DNA of 64,000 nucleotides from Callaeas wilsoni (taxonomy: Eukaryota > Chordata > Aves > Passeriformes > Callaeidae): positions 1 through 64,000 of the forward strand of contig VWPU01006173.1 of the NCBI GenBank assembly GCA_013398955.1, written 5' to 3'. The position numbers were made by a program, and so were the translations under genes. The notes beneath the pieces were generated by a model. It saw nothing but the letters and a program-made list of their open reading frames with translations. It searched no databases and was not told where the DNA came from. Below are positions 49,787 to 62,900 of the stretch, piece by piece. Numbering within the stretch: the first letter of the stretch is position 1; each line of letters begins with the position of its first letter.

Positions 49787-49921
49787 TCTGGAAGTGTTTG
49801 AGGCAAAGGTTGGATGGGGCCCTGAGCAATCTTATCTACTGGAAGGTGTCCTTGCCCATGGCAGGGGGTTGGAATGAGGTATCTTGAAGGTCCATTCCAA
49901 CCCAAACCATTCCACGATTCT
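49787..49921 (+). mobile_element. CR1 LINE 3' tail
   Basis: Shows TGGAAGTGTTTGAGGCAAAG, GTTGGATGGGGCCCTGAGCA, ACTGGAAGGTGTCCTTGCCC and the end CATTCCAACCCAAACCATTC. Confidence 0.9.
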
Positions 49922-50939
49922 GTTGCTGAGTTCTCCTACAGCAGCGCAAGGACAGTTTGCCATGGGGCTCGTGTGTGGAGGGTAGGAAAAGCAGCCCTGG
50001 TTGTTTGGATCTGTGCACAGCCTACATGCAAATGCAAGGAGGAGCCTGCAAAGCACCCTGTGGGGGGCTGTGATGTGGTGGATCAGCCAGAGTCCGAGCT
50101 GAGAGGGACGGATAACACCAGGAGATGGAGTCTCCTGAGGTGCCTTGAGAGGACCATGAGCAGCCCAGGGTGCAGGAGCTGTCGTGTGCCTGGGGCCAGG
50201 CTGCGTGTCAAGACATCACCAGAATTCACGCCTGCATCCAGGTGGAGAGGAGGCGGATGCAAACATGCAGGCAGCGTGGGCTGAAGCTTCCTGGTCCAAA
50301 TCTAAAGCACAGTTTGAGGAGAACCCGGGGCTCCAGAGAAAATGTGCAATTAGGAGTGTTTCAGCACTTAATTGACAGGGGAATTGGTCACTGAGGCACC
50401 GAGTCACTTGTGAAAAAGGCCACCTTATGCTCATCTTTATCTTCAAACATCTCAATATAAATAAAATCTAGTCCTTGGCACTCCTGCCCAGAAGGGGAAG
50501 CCACCGGAGCCGTCAGTAATCATCCTGCTAATGCTTGCCAGAAAATAATCAACTTGCTCGCTTGCTGGCGAGTGAGAGGAACCAACCCCCAAACTCATCT
50601 CCTTCTCTGCAAATAACAGATGGGAAACTGCGTTTGTCCAGAGAATTGAGCTGCGAAATAAGACAGTGCCATTTCATCCTATGAGTCACTTCTCAACCAG
50701 TTTCCTTTCTCTGGTTAGCACTCCCAGAACCAACCCCAGGCTACTTGAGCACGTCTCCTCTCCCCAAACGGCGTCAGGAGGCACTGACCCCTACAAAGCT
50801 CTGCAGGCCCTCTGGGTTTCAAAGATGATCTCCAGCTCCTGCACCTTGCTGCTTGGTCCACCTTTCCCTGCACCACACAACCACGGACACGGGGATGAAG
50901 CAAACGATCAAAGGAAATAACTGCACGCCCCAACAGCTT

Positions 50940-51450
50940 TGCAACTAACCTCGATCCGCCGTCACGGGCGGGACGGTGCTCCCCGGCAGCATCCCCCATG
51001 GCTAGCTCCTCAGGAAGTGAGAGCATCCCCTCCTTCACTGCTTGCCCTTGCTGGCAGAGAGGAGCAGATGGGCAGAGGAAACCTTTCCAGCACCAGACCC
51101 AGCGCTGCTCCTCTGCTCCCCCCGGAGCGCCGGGCCCCCGCCAAACAAGGCGCTGCCTAGCTAAGCACGCCGGCAGTGCCGCCGCCCGAGGCAAAGGGAC
51201 AAGTCCTTCCAGTTCATTAGGGAAGGTTTCTTGTGCGATTTGCTGCCTCACTAGCTCCTGTTTAGACAGTCTTTGTTCCCCGTCCGCAGGAGCGCATGAA
51301 AGGTTTGGACGTCAGGACGTGCTGGGAGGATGCTGTCCCCTGGGCCGGGGCAGGGAGCACGGCGGAGAGCTCACCCCGGGCTTTAACCTCCCGAGCTCCG
51401 CACGCCGAGGTGCTCTAAGTGCAGCCCCAGGTCCCTCTCGCTCCGTAATG
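50940..51450. promoter_or_regulatory. Intronic CpG-enriched patch
   Basis: CpGs are clustered here by eye (for example CGCCGTCACGGGCGGGACGG at about 50957, GCACGCCGGCAGTGCCGCCG near 51165), unlike the surrounding intron. Long open frames exist on both strands over it (50998-51753 plus; 51251-50715 minus), as expected for low stop-codon density. No TATA box or coding exon was identified. It may be an internal promoter or enhancer of BSN or the start of a noncoding RNA. Confidence 0.35.
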
Positions 51451-52817
51451 CGGGACTTCCACGGGAGCCCTCTGGGGCAAGGAAAGCCTAATGGCTTGCT
51501 TTGCCTTTTTCTGCTGCTGCTCCCGTGCCCTGCCGCCAGCCGAAGGACGGACGTCCCGAGTAACAGGAGCCTCCAGTCCTGCTCACTCATTGTCTCCTGC
51601 AGAACTAAAATAGCAGCCTGGGAGGGAGCAGAGGAGCTCAAAACTTTCCATTCCCTGGTACCTGCTGCCCAAAGAAGAGGAATACATGAGGCCACGGAGC
51701 TCCTCGGGCTGTCATGTGCAGCAGCGATGCAATTCACAGCTATAATGCTATAAAGAGCACAGGCTGCTCCCAGTAAATAGACTTATAACAGATAAATTTA
51801 AAAGCAGCCCAGTTTCCTATTAGTAACACAGAATAAAATCATCCATTTACTGCCTGGCTCACATTTATTCAGCTCTGAGTGGTCCCTGTTGCAGCCTTGC
51901 TCATGAGCTTCCAGCTCCTTTGAGAACCCTCCTGGACAATTACAGCAATGGGAGATGACGGCTATAGCTCAGGGACTAAACTAAACACTCTTGAATATTT
52001 CAAGGTCCTTTCACCCCCAAACTTTGCATTACCTTGGCAGCAGCAACATCTGAGTACAGCACAGCAGTGATGAGGGCAGAGAGGAGCATGATCCTCTGAC
52101 CTATGTGTCGAGGATGGAAGGTTTTAAACACTAAAAACAATTTTGGTGCTGGCATAAACAGCCTAAAGTGTTTTCAGAGGCAGGGTTGCAGACCTGGTGT
52201 AATGGCCTCACACTTTCTCCAGACTGAAGGAGCCAAGTTAAGTCTGATTTATCCCGGGCTAGTGTGTATTTACGAGTGAAGCCACTGGAATGAAAAACTT
52301 GTGAGAATGAACACATTGTAGCGGATCAGCGCATCAAAGCAGAGTGTATCTTCTGCCTGTCTTTTTTCTTGTTGTTGTTATTCTGGATTAAATATGTAAC
52401 AAATGCTCTTGCAGAATTTAGGGCCTGAAGATAGACAAGCCACTGCACAATCTTTTTACATACCTAAACAGACTTAATTGCTCAATTATTCCAGATAAAC
52501 ACGATAAGTTGCCTGTCATGAATAATTTATAATCCAGCTAGCCACACAATCTGTGAAAAACAAATCTATGGCTGCAGCAAAAGAAATGCAAGCAGATGCC
52601 ATGATCCCAAGACAGCCTGCTGGGTACCAAACGCTGGCCAAAGAAGCAATAGGCTACCCAGGGCAGGTCTGATCTTCCACAAAACCCTTTGGACAGCCCA
52701 GACCTTCATTTGGGTTATTGTGTTGCTGAGAGGATGCAATTATTAACAAATAAAATAGGCACAAAATACAAGTGTGCACCTTGGAGGAGACAGGCACAGC
52801 ACATCACCCCCTCCTGT

Positions 52818-53144
52818 TCATGGTCTGGACACGGCTGGGTGTCCCATACAGCCCTTCCTGGGAGCTGCCTGTACTGGTTTCCCCAGGAGTCCCAGCAGAT
52901 AGATGATGGTGATGAGCTGAAGAGCTGCGGTGAGGCACAGCAGGATGCAGTGCTGGAGGATGGAGGCCCACAGGGCCTGTTGCCAGGGAAGAGGTAAGGG
53001 AGGGAGCACTGCCAGGGGGAGGAAAGGTCCCATCCAGCCAGAACTCACCATGCTTGGATAGGAGAGACCCAAGAAAGCAACCTGGACGGAGTCCAGAAGG
53101 AGGGCTAATCCTAAACCCATGACAAAGCCATCCCAGGCAGCTCC
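52818..53144 (-). CDS. Unrecognised hydrophobic frame, possible two-exon gene fragment
   Basis: On the minus strand a frame beginning near GAAWDGFVMGLGLALLLDSV continues QVAFLGLSYPSM to 53049, where a good donor (CATG|GTGAGTTC) occurs. A good acceptor (CCCTGGCAACAG) precedes 52976, where the same frame gives ALWASILQHCILLCLTAALQ and LITIIYLLGLLGKP, ending at 52820-52818. Removing the 72-base intron keeps frame; the frame is also open if it is retained. The product would have two strongly hydrophobic, membrane-like stretches. I do not recognise the family. There is no obvious promoter or upstream exon, and it may be chance or a decayed gene. It lies inside the BSN intron in the same orientation. 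Confidence 0.2.
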   Translation of the reverse strand, partial: GAAWDGFVMGLGLALLLDSVQVAFLGLSYPSMVSSGWMGPFLPLAVLPPLPLPWQQALWASILQHCILLCLTAALQLITIIYLLGLLGKPVQAAPRKGCMGHPAVSRP

Positions 53145-53610
53145 CTTCCCACAGCAGAGGGGAAACGAACCAGTCAGAGGGGCAGGTACCAGCTACTGGC
53201 TCCAGCGACCCCAGACAAATGCAAGAGGCTTTCCCACGGGGCTCAGGACCCTACCACAAATCTTGAGCATCTTTATGACTCTCTGAGAAGCAGAGGAGAG
53301 GCGCTGGGTGGATTTCCTTCAGCCTGGGTACCCTTTTCCAGAAACAGCTTGTCCAGTCACCAGCCACCTATTTTAAATAAATTACAATAGGTTTTTTGTG
53401 GTGGAATTCCTATCCCCGTCCAAATATACCTGGCTCATAAGTCATCATCTACTAAATAAAATTTACACAAGAATCTGCAAACAATTAGAATTTGCACAGA
53501 TACCTGTAGAGCCACATCACTTTTAATTGGGTTTTTATAGCCATTATTTAGCCTTGAAGAAGGGGCTACTTCACTGCCAGCCAGTCTACAAGAGGAATCA
53601 CCTTTCATCA

Positions 53611-53634
53611 AAAAAAACAAAACAAAACAAAACA
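53611..53634 (+). repeat. AAAAC simple repeat
   Basis: A run of A residues followed by about four copies of CAAAA. Confidence 0.9.
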
Positions 53635-53704
53635 ATCCACAAAAAAACCTAAACCTAGTTGCAAAGCAAGATTAAAACTGGTCATTCAAATCATGATTCG
53701 ATGA

Positions 53705-54092
53705 AAGCTGGAGTTGTTCAGCCTAGAAAGAGAAGGCTCTAGGGAGCCCTGAGAGCTCCTTCTAGTAGCTAAAGGAGCTAAAAGAGAGCTGGAGAGGACC
53801 TTTTACAAGGACATGGAGTGACAGGAAAATGGGGAACAGCTTCGCACTGACAAGAGGGCAGGAATAGAGAGGATATTGGGAAGAAATTCATTACTCTGAG
53901 GATGGTGAAGCACTGAAACAGGTTGCCCAGGGAAGTTGTGAACTTCCCATGGCTGGAAGTGTTCAAAGCCAGGTTGGATGGAGCTTGGAGTAACCTGGTT
54001 TAGTGGAAGGTGTCCCTGCCCGCAGCAGGAGATGGAATGAGATGAGCTTTAAGGGTCCTTCCAACCCAAACCATTCTGGGATTTTATTCTAT
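53705..54092 (+). mobile_element. CR1 LINE tail, the longest plus-strand copy
   Basis: About 390 bases in the normal CR1 order: GAGTTGTTCAGCCTAGAAAG, CTGGAGAGGACCTTTTACAA, CATGGAGTGACAGGAAAATG, AAACAGGTTGCCCAGGGAAG, GTTGGATGGAGCTTGGAGTA and the end CCTTCCAACCCAAACCATTC. Confidence 0.93.
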
Positions 54093-57000
54093 GATATCTT
54101 GCTTGCTGAGCTAAAGTCATCACTGCCACGGAGAGCTAAACCAATATATCAGAAAGGTGAATAAACTCTTAATGAAAAAGAATTCTGCTACTTGAAAGAC
54201 TGTCTTATCTGTCACAACCCAAGCCAAAATTTGAAGTGACCCCATTTGGGGAGCTTTCTGCAGCCTTCCTGAAGTGGGGCCCAGAGGATCACCATAGAGT
54301 AACCTGCTTAGGACTCCTCAGCACAACTGAAAACACTGGACAAGCTTACAACAAAAGCCAGTTTAGTTCAGCTCTAACCAAGGGCCAAGTCCTCAACTGT
54401 AAGACTAGAAACTGCAACAGAAGAGAAAAACCTTCAAATAGAAATCGCTCAGGTAAAACACCAAAAGTGTTGGAGAAGCAAATGCCCTTCTAGGGCTTCT
54501 CAGCTTTCCTTTGAAAGATCTCCAACAAGCAGCACACAGGCAGCAGCAGCTGCAGTGCTCCATGTCCACCCAGAGAGCAAGGAAACTACAGAGGAGCAAA
54601 CTGCACCGTTCAAGCTGATTTTGCCCTGCTTTGATTTGCTCCAGTGCTATTTAGAAACCACTTCTAAAGAGAAACAATAAATCTTGTCGTCATACCCCCA
54701 GCTGCAAACCCAGGTGACTCGTGTAATTACCAGCCACGGGACTGGCTCTGATGACCTACAGGGCATTTTCTGCAGGTGAAATTGCAGCAGTGATCATGGC
54801 TCCCTCCACTTTCGGGGGTTCAGCTGGAGAGATCTTGCCTCTGATTTTCAAGTATCATGCATCAAAATATCCAGCTGAACAGTGGCAGCCATGATTGCAC
54901 TGTGAGCAATCAGCCCCAAACTGCCTCAAACCGGGCAGAGAAGGCATGAATTGGTCAGCAAGCAGGAAGCAGCAGGATCCATGCACCAGGAGGGAAAAAC
55001 ATTTGACATCCAAATAAACACCACCTTCCCATAAGCTTTTATCTGCCCACAGCCTTGTCTGTTGGCGTGGGCTGACTCCTGGCACACTGCAGAGAAAGAA
55101 AAGGAGGAGCAGGTCTGAAGCACGGGATGCAGCAGGCGCTGGGATGCGGCACAGCACGCGGTCCATGGGGATGCTGCTCCTTGGTGCACAGTGACCTACT
55201 CCCACAGGGAGAGGGTCTTGCCATGCCAAGATCTTTGCTTCCCTGTAGGATGCAGGCTGGGTGGCACTGGACAAGTGCCTGCAGCTGGAACACACGGGAA
55301 AAGGCATTGGCTGGAAACGAAGGGTGACTTGGGCTAAGAGCTTGAGCTGGCCAAAATCATTAGGAAGGGCACTAAAGCTTTCAGTTTTTACCGTAAGAGT
55401 GACATGGCCCGAATTTGGCTCTTGGTTGGGTGCCATAACCTGAAGATCCCTCAGTGCAGTGGAGCTCTTCAGAGCACTCCAAATGACATGTCCTTCAAAA
55501 CCATCAGATCATGATACTGTTTTGGACAGAACTGCAAAAAACTTTACACCCAGGATCTGCATAAAGCATTATTATTTTGACATGTCCCCCGGTCTCAAAA
55601 GGGATTTAGCACCTGGAATTAGTTCTGGAAAATAGTATTTCAGAAGTTGCTGGATTTTTTTTTTTCCAAATTCAATAAAGGAATAACAATTGTCTGCTGA
55701 GAGCAAGTAGTGGGATCCCAGAAGCAGCTCAAAGACAGATGGCAGCAGCAGCATGCCTGTTTGGGGACAGTTCTCAAAGCACTCTCCAAGTTGAAAGCCA
55801 CAATCATATCAGCTGGAAAATTAACATGGCAGGTCACAACATAAGGTAGAGTATGTAAAAACAAATTGCTGGGCATTAGCTGGCCTGGCCCAGCCTCTCC
55901 ATACTGACTTGATACTCCAAGAAAAATCAGGATTCATGTCCCAATCTGCCAAAGGTCCCTTGAGCCGGTTGCTGAGGACTAGATGACAGCACCATGCCTG
56001 GGTACAAGGGCTCACTTTAACTGGGCTTCATCTTTTGAGATGGATCCCAGCACTGTTGTCTTGCACTAACACAGTGTGCTCCATCAAATACCAAGGGTAT
56101 TTGCTTTTCTCAAAGCTTGAAAGGTTTTGCAATACATAGAATATGTGGGCAAAACAGAGGCAGGCGAGCTCAAGGACTGGCCTCTCCTACAATAAACATG
56201 CTCCTTATTTCAGAGGAATCCAGAAATACAGGTAATTCAACCCTTTCTCAGGCTCCCAGAGTAATTTTAACACAAACCACTAGTTTTTAGCCAGACCTTT
56301 CCACTACACCTGATATTTTATCTAGTGGGCATTGTACTGAGAACAGAGATTCTCAGGGGGAAGGGGCAGCAAGCAGTGCCTTTCAGGAGATCAGGACAGA
56401 CATGGGATGTCTTGTGGGGGAGGAAAGGCAACATGGGATGACTGAGAGAACAGGAGGGGCTGAACAGAACCAGTGAGCAGCTCGGAGCCATGACCAAGCT
56501 GTTTTTGGAGGAATATCATACTCAAGGAGTCACACGGACATGGCCTTCACAGCTCCTAGGATATTCTGCAATTAGAGGGAAACAACCCCAAAACTAAAAT
56601 CCTGAGGGGAGCTCCCACTCCTAGGTCCAAGCCCAGCAGTGCCCCACTCCATCACGCCCAGCTGGTTGCTGCACTACAAGTGCACCCCTACGTTTGCATC
56701 CTTAGCAGGTTTCTAACGGGGAACGCTTGCTGATCCGGCGATTCCTGCAAAGCTGAGCTACAAGCAGTGACAAGCTCGTTTGCTCTTTGGGGACAGGGCT
56801 TCAAATAGCTGCTGGCTCGTGGCAATTAAAACGGGCAGAGCGCTGCCACCGACTCCGCCAGCCTGCGCTGTGACTGATGCAAGCGCCGGCTGGAGCGCCC
56901 TGATAAGGATGTTGGATGATTCAGAATAATGTAGGCTTTGCTGAACAGATGAGCCCGAGCGTTTGTGCTTCTGTTTCCGTCTAATGGGAATACTGTGTTG

Positions 57001-60000
57001 TGCTCATCGGAAAGGGGAGAGGGCGGCTGGAGGTAGGAGGGCACCAGAACTCCCTCTCCACAAGACTGATGGGCACATCTCTCCTGCCTGACACTCAGGT
57101 CTCTTCCTTCCATGGAGGTCTCTAACTTGAGGGTCTGGCCAGTCTGCCCTCGCAGCCTGGACATAGCAAGGGGGTGACAGGGCAGCTGGAGAGGGAACAA
57201 AAAGTCAATTTTAAAACTTTTCATCCTGAAGGTTCTTTGCAAGGCTGCTGCATAAGCAGCAGGGCTCGATTAAGATAGAGGAGATAGGCATCAAAGTGGG
57301 CAGGGCAGGGAGCAAGAGAGGAAGAAGAGGGACACACTTGTTTAGTCTTCAAAAGCAACTTCTAGCTGGTGTAGTGCCATGTTATGTACATGCCTTAACT
57401 CCTTCTGACAAACGTTTGATCTCACCAGCCCGCTGCATAGTCTACTCCCGTTCCATTAAGATCACATCTTGCTCCCTGGATTTCCACAGCCATTCCAACA
57501 ATTTGGCTTTGATTTACTCGGAACAGAAAGCCATGCCACCGGTGCAGCCTATTTACAACATAAACTGACTCCAGAATGGAAACATGCCCCCTTCGGCTGT
57601 CCTTGATCAAAAGGTTTGCAGCTGAGATAAAACACCATTTCAATCAGAGTTAAAATAATCAGTTTTCATAGTCCAGCAGCATCATACCCCTCAGATCTGG
57701 ACTGTCCAGGAGCACAGCTGCATATCATGTCTCTGAAAAGAGCCGAGTATGGCAGGTGGGTGAGGTCTGGGAGCAAGGCTTGAATTAAGATGGTGAGAAA
57801 CACCTCTGCAGGCACGAACTGCTATTCCACAAACACCTCACTGCATTCACAGGGCTGCTTTCAGAAATCTCTGAGGCTTTTCAGTCCATCACGCTATGTA
57901 AATCCCTTTTTAGCATCTAAACGTAACCACGGCCAAGCGACAGACAAGAGACAGGGTTATGAAGAAGCAAGTTGGTTTATTGTGGTGAGAGCCCACACAG
58001 CTCTATAAATAGCACTGGTGATCAGCTAAATTCAGGTTACAAGAGACACTGACAAGATGCCACCACCTCTGTCTTTAAGGACCAGACAGACCTTTTATGT
58101 CACTACCATTCAAGGTGAGAAGAGCCGTGTCACAACATCTCCTCCTTTGCTGGAGTTCTCCCACTGGGCACCCCTTGCTGCACCGGAGATGCAGCTCCTG
58201 GGATGGCTCTGTAGGGGTGGGTGCAGAGTGGGTGCTATCGTGGCGTGTCTGACACCCTCCATTACAACCTCCCTGCTCTCTGCAGCTTGTAGAAAGACCG
58301 TAAATAGGAATGAATTCAGCTAGGATTAACTCAATCCCCATCAAAGCACTGAAAGCTCTTGAAGTTTCCTCCTAAGCGCTCCCCGAGGCCGCGCAGCGTT
58401 CCGGCAGCAAACACACATGGCAAACCAGAGAGCACAGGCGAGGGCTGTACAGCCCCGTGCAACTCCTGCTCTCTGGGCTGCTGCGTGTGCACCGAGCGGG
58501 AGCTGAGGGACACTCAACCACTGTGTGATTTCACGCGCTCCACTTGTAGGAAAACCTGGAGCAGTATCTGTGTCAGCAAGATAACCCCATCCATCACCAT
58601 GGGCTGTAAGGGAGCTTATCCCTCTGCCCAGGGATGTTCAGGGGAGAGAAGGAAAGCAAGCGGCTGCCACAGCAAAGCTGTCAAAAACACAGGGAGCCTC
58701 TGACTCGGTACCCTGCTCCACTATGGAAAGCTTGACAACCGCTTCCGATCCTCAGCTGGCTTTTCTTTTTAATGATAAAGTGATCTGGGAGCTGAAAGCC
58801 AGAGGAAAACCATGTCTCATCGAAGCAAACAGCTTGTTGTAACTTAATGTACCGAGGGAAGGACAGTGCAGGGTGGCGGCGGCTCAGCGCGTGCGGCTTG
58901 CTGGGCTCGGAATTTAGCGAGCGCCAGAAGATGCTAAGCAGAAAGGAGGCCACTTCTCCTCCCTCGGGAGGACTCCTCTGCACTCGCAGTTGTTTTAATT
59001 ACCCCTCTGCACCGCAGCACCGCTCCAGCCTGCGGGAAGCCACGCTCTCCCGTGCCCTCCGAACAATTTAACATGTCACCACAGCCCCTCCCGTGTCCCC
59101 GCAGCTGCGGCTCAGCTGAACCAGCCGTCGGCAGAGAGAACCCACCCTGATCAACACCAGCCCCCTTAGTCACCAGCAACCGTTTAGCCAAGATCTTTTT
59201 TGACATTTTCTGCCAGTGAATTTTGCATTATTTGAATCATCCACGCAGAGCACAGAAAAAGGCGGCACATTGGGAGAAACAGCCAGAATTACTCATGAGC
59301 TTTTTCTTTTCATGGGCTCTGACTTAAATTGTGATCTGTCAAACAGACGAATTGCATGTCACTGTGCAGGGCTGGGAGAAGCTCCTGCTCAGGCTGCAGC
59401 AAGGGCCAAAAAGGCAAACAAGCCATTTCTAAGTAGAAAGGCTCAGCAAGAACACGTGTGCTACTCTCCAGCTTCATATGAGTTGTTTTTAGTGTTAATC
59501 ACCTCATTAAAAAATTAAGTAAAAGTCCACCAAGGGATAACAGACACATCCTTCACTGCAATGCTGCAGATAGGGGATGCCAGGAGGGATGGAACACCTG
59601 GTGTAGGGATAGAGATTAAGAGGTGAAGGGCAACAGTGAGGAAGGGCTAAAACACGGCAAATATACATACACGTACAACCTGTTGGTTCGAGGTGATAAA
59701 TCCCATGTTCCTATCAATATTTTCTCACCATAAAAAATCCACAGCATATTCACTGCAGCCACCAAGAGCAGACTTTTAGTGCCCAGCTTACAGGGTTCTC
59801 TTGAGGAGAGCTGTAGGGCAGAAAACACTGGTCCCACCCGCCCAAGGGGCAGATGCTGATCTCGGACACTGGGATGGGAGCAGTCCTGTGGCAGCAGATG
59901 AGGCCAAACATCTCTGCTCAGGTAGCTGCAGCCCACATTGCTGTATCCTTAGGAGAAGGTGGCAGGCATGCCAAGCCCCAGCTCCTGCAAACAGCATCAT

Positions 60001-62746
60001 CCACTGTACATGCAGGTCACTGCTGGCTGAAGCTCTGCTAAAAACAAAGGAAAAACTGGAATCAAACACACATTTCTCTCCTATTGCACAGCGTGATCCA
60101 ATGGAAAATTTCTCTCAGATCTGCAACGTAATGCTAACGACAGATTTATTTTTACAGCTATATGGTGAAGGAGGATGATCTCAAAAGACAAATCATTCTA
60201 AAATGGGCAACTTGACTCAGCAACACAGAGGTCTGGCTGAATATAGAGTACAACCTACCACGTACACACACTAGAAGCTGTCTAACACTACAGCCAAACA
60301 AAACCACCGCCGCCCAAGGGTGTCCGGGGGTTTGATCTGATCACAGGATGAAAGGACACACCTCTGAACTTGCTGAAAGGTGCACAGAGGAAGGACCACC
60401 GCTGACAGAGCCAGCCCTACCTTCCCAGCTACCCACAGACTCCACAAGCATGACACCAGAGTGTGAAATGCCCCAAGGGATGCCAGACCAGAGAAACACT
60501 TATTTTTCAGACCCAACACCCATTCTTTAAAAGGATAGGGAACTATAACCTCTAAACAGAGCCTTGTGTTTCTCCATGAGCACAATAATACAGATGCAGG
60601 ACACACAGGAGATGCAGGACCACGCACGTGCCAGTGGCTGGGGCTGGAGGTGCTCCATGGCCAGGAAAACAAACACTTGTTGAGGTCCCAAGGGCAGGAG
60701 AAAGCCTTGTTGGCTTCGCCTTGTTCAGCAAGAGAAGAAACTGTGTAAATGTAACATCACTGTCACAGCTTATCCTCTGCCATCCCTCCTGTTGCAAAGA
60801 GCTACATCCAACATGGAGCTGATGCATCCAGAGGAAACTTGGAAATTTAGGAAATGTCATGCTAGCATGGCCCCATGGCTTCTCAATAAAGATCCAAAGA
60901 GGTGAAGAACACTCTGGTTGCTTGAAAAGGCAGGGAGAGACAAGGGAGATCAAATTTCTCACAAAACTCATGTTTAATTATCTATCAGCAAGTGGATCCC
61001 TGTTTTCATCCAGTCCTTCAGTGTTCAGCCCTGAGGAAAAGCACTGATGCCAACAGGGATTCTACCCACGCTTGCACAGCATCAGAGACCTGTAGATGTT
61101 TGGATGTTGAATGAATGACAGGCAGGAGAGGAGATGGATGAGAGGAAGAGATGGAGATTCTCTGCCATTAATAACAGCCATTGGTTTCATGTAGAACTAA
61201 TAATCCCCCTGGCATGCTAAGCACAGCCCTTGGCTTGCAGGGTTTCTGAACCAGTGGTCATTAGTCAAGCCAAAGCCTCCTGCAGGGTAAATAAGTTAGA
61301 TTGGGCCCCTAACTCACAAATATGCTGGTTTTGCTGAAAATTGGACACCAACATGCTGCAATGTGTAAAATTGGGACAATGAACCAAATGAGAAATGGGG
61401 TCCTTGGAAAGCAGTGTATGAACAGCTTCATAATTGCAATATTTGAGTTTTTTTCAGACATTTGCTAAATGACTGACGTGATGCTGCGGGCAAGCACCAC
61501 TCTTGACAGTACAGCCAGGTTGGAAAAGGCTTTGGACCACGGCCATTCTTCCAGTGACAATATGCTCCATTCCTGCCATCAGAGATGCTCTGCATTGTGT
61601 CACCCCTCAGCTTCCCCCAACTTCTCCATTTTCCACTTTACTCAAATTTTCTTATACTACTGAGCAGAAAACCATCTGCTGTGAGGTTATGACAGGATAA
61701 ACACAGCCCTACACAATACTTACACTATTTCAGTCTCATCTCCTCAGCTGATGGCCTGTTTTCCATTAATACAATTTAAACATTTACTTAAAAATTTTAA
61801 ATTATTTTTGCGGCTACCTCCTTTTGCTACAGATAACTCAAGAGCTGCTGAGAATGTTCTTCTCCTGTCAAACGACCCTGACCACTGTTGGGAAACCAAC
61901 CAGCAAGTTTTTAATCCTCCTTGAGACTTTTTATGTTTTGCTTGCTCGATCAAAGGTTTGTGATGAGCTTACAGAGCACGCCGGGAACAGATTTGCTCTC
62001 AAATATTTTAAATATTTCATAATTCATTATATTCATAGCATAGAAAGTACAAAGAACCTCTTCAATCTCCCTAAGTGAAGCTAAAAATGTGGGGCAGAAC
62101 TGAAGCTTAACAACTATCAGTCAAATATGGCCACAAATACAGCAAATACAATCAAAATGGCTTGGGGACATAAGCAGGGCCTTCAAAAAAGTAGTTTGGT
62201 AAAAACCACACATGTGTAAATATGTTCCTTTTATTCAGGGTGGCATATCTGAATATTTATGAAACTGCCTCTAATAAACACAACTTCAAATTGAAAAAAG
62301 CACCACAGAAATGTGAGGCAGACGAGAAAGGTTTCCTCTAATCCCAAGTGGTTCCAAGCAGACCTATTAGGCAGCCAGGCATTTTGAGTTTCATTTCAGC
62401 TCTAACTAAAGCACACGTTTTAATGCTGTGCCGCTGCTCTTGATTAAAATCAAACTCAAGTTCCTCGTGTTTTCAGCTTAGTGCTTACGATGGTGAGAAA
62501 ACAAATTAAAAGAAACCCAACAAATTTTAAGAGAAGACTGAAGAAGAAATTAATTTATCAAATTAGCAATGTGCAGCAGCACTTCAAAACCCCAGAGAAG
62601 CAGAAAGGATGCCTGCAGGTTACTCCTTATGATACCAAACAGAGCAAATCCAATCAGATGAACATGCTGCTGGATCAGTCAGGCGAAAGCCACAGGAGCG
62701 GCAGAACAAAGTGAAAGATGTATAAAAAGAGGATTTTCTAAACCTA

Positions 62747-62900
62747 TTGTACTAGTTTGAAACTGAGCTATTCTCCCTGGAGGAGATGACAGCATCACTG
62801 GTATGGTCCTGCAGAACAAGCTGTCCAAAAAACCCCTCAAAGACAACAAAGAGAAAAAGTAGAAAAAAGTTTTAATGAGAAATTAAAAATCCTACTAGAA
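62747..62900 (+). mobile_element. Possible old LTR fragment
   Basis: It starts TGTACTAGTTTGAAACTGAG and later has GTTTTAATGAGAAATTAAAA. The start loosely resembles that of the LTR at 23063, with a similar TTTAAT motif about 100 bases on. The resemblance is weak and the bounds are guesses. Confidence 0.2.

Noticed and set aside
50998..51753. 251-codon plus-strand open frame
   Set aside because: It lies over the CpG-enriched patch, overlaps a long minus-strand frame, and shows no domain-like pattern; low stop density explains it.
54855..55436. 193-codon minus-strand open frame
   Set aside because: Low-complexity, cysteine-rich mix with no family resemblance and no splice support.
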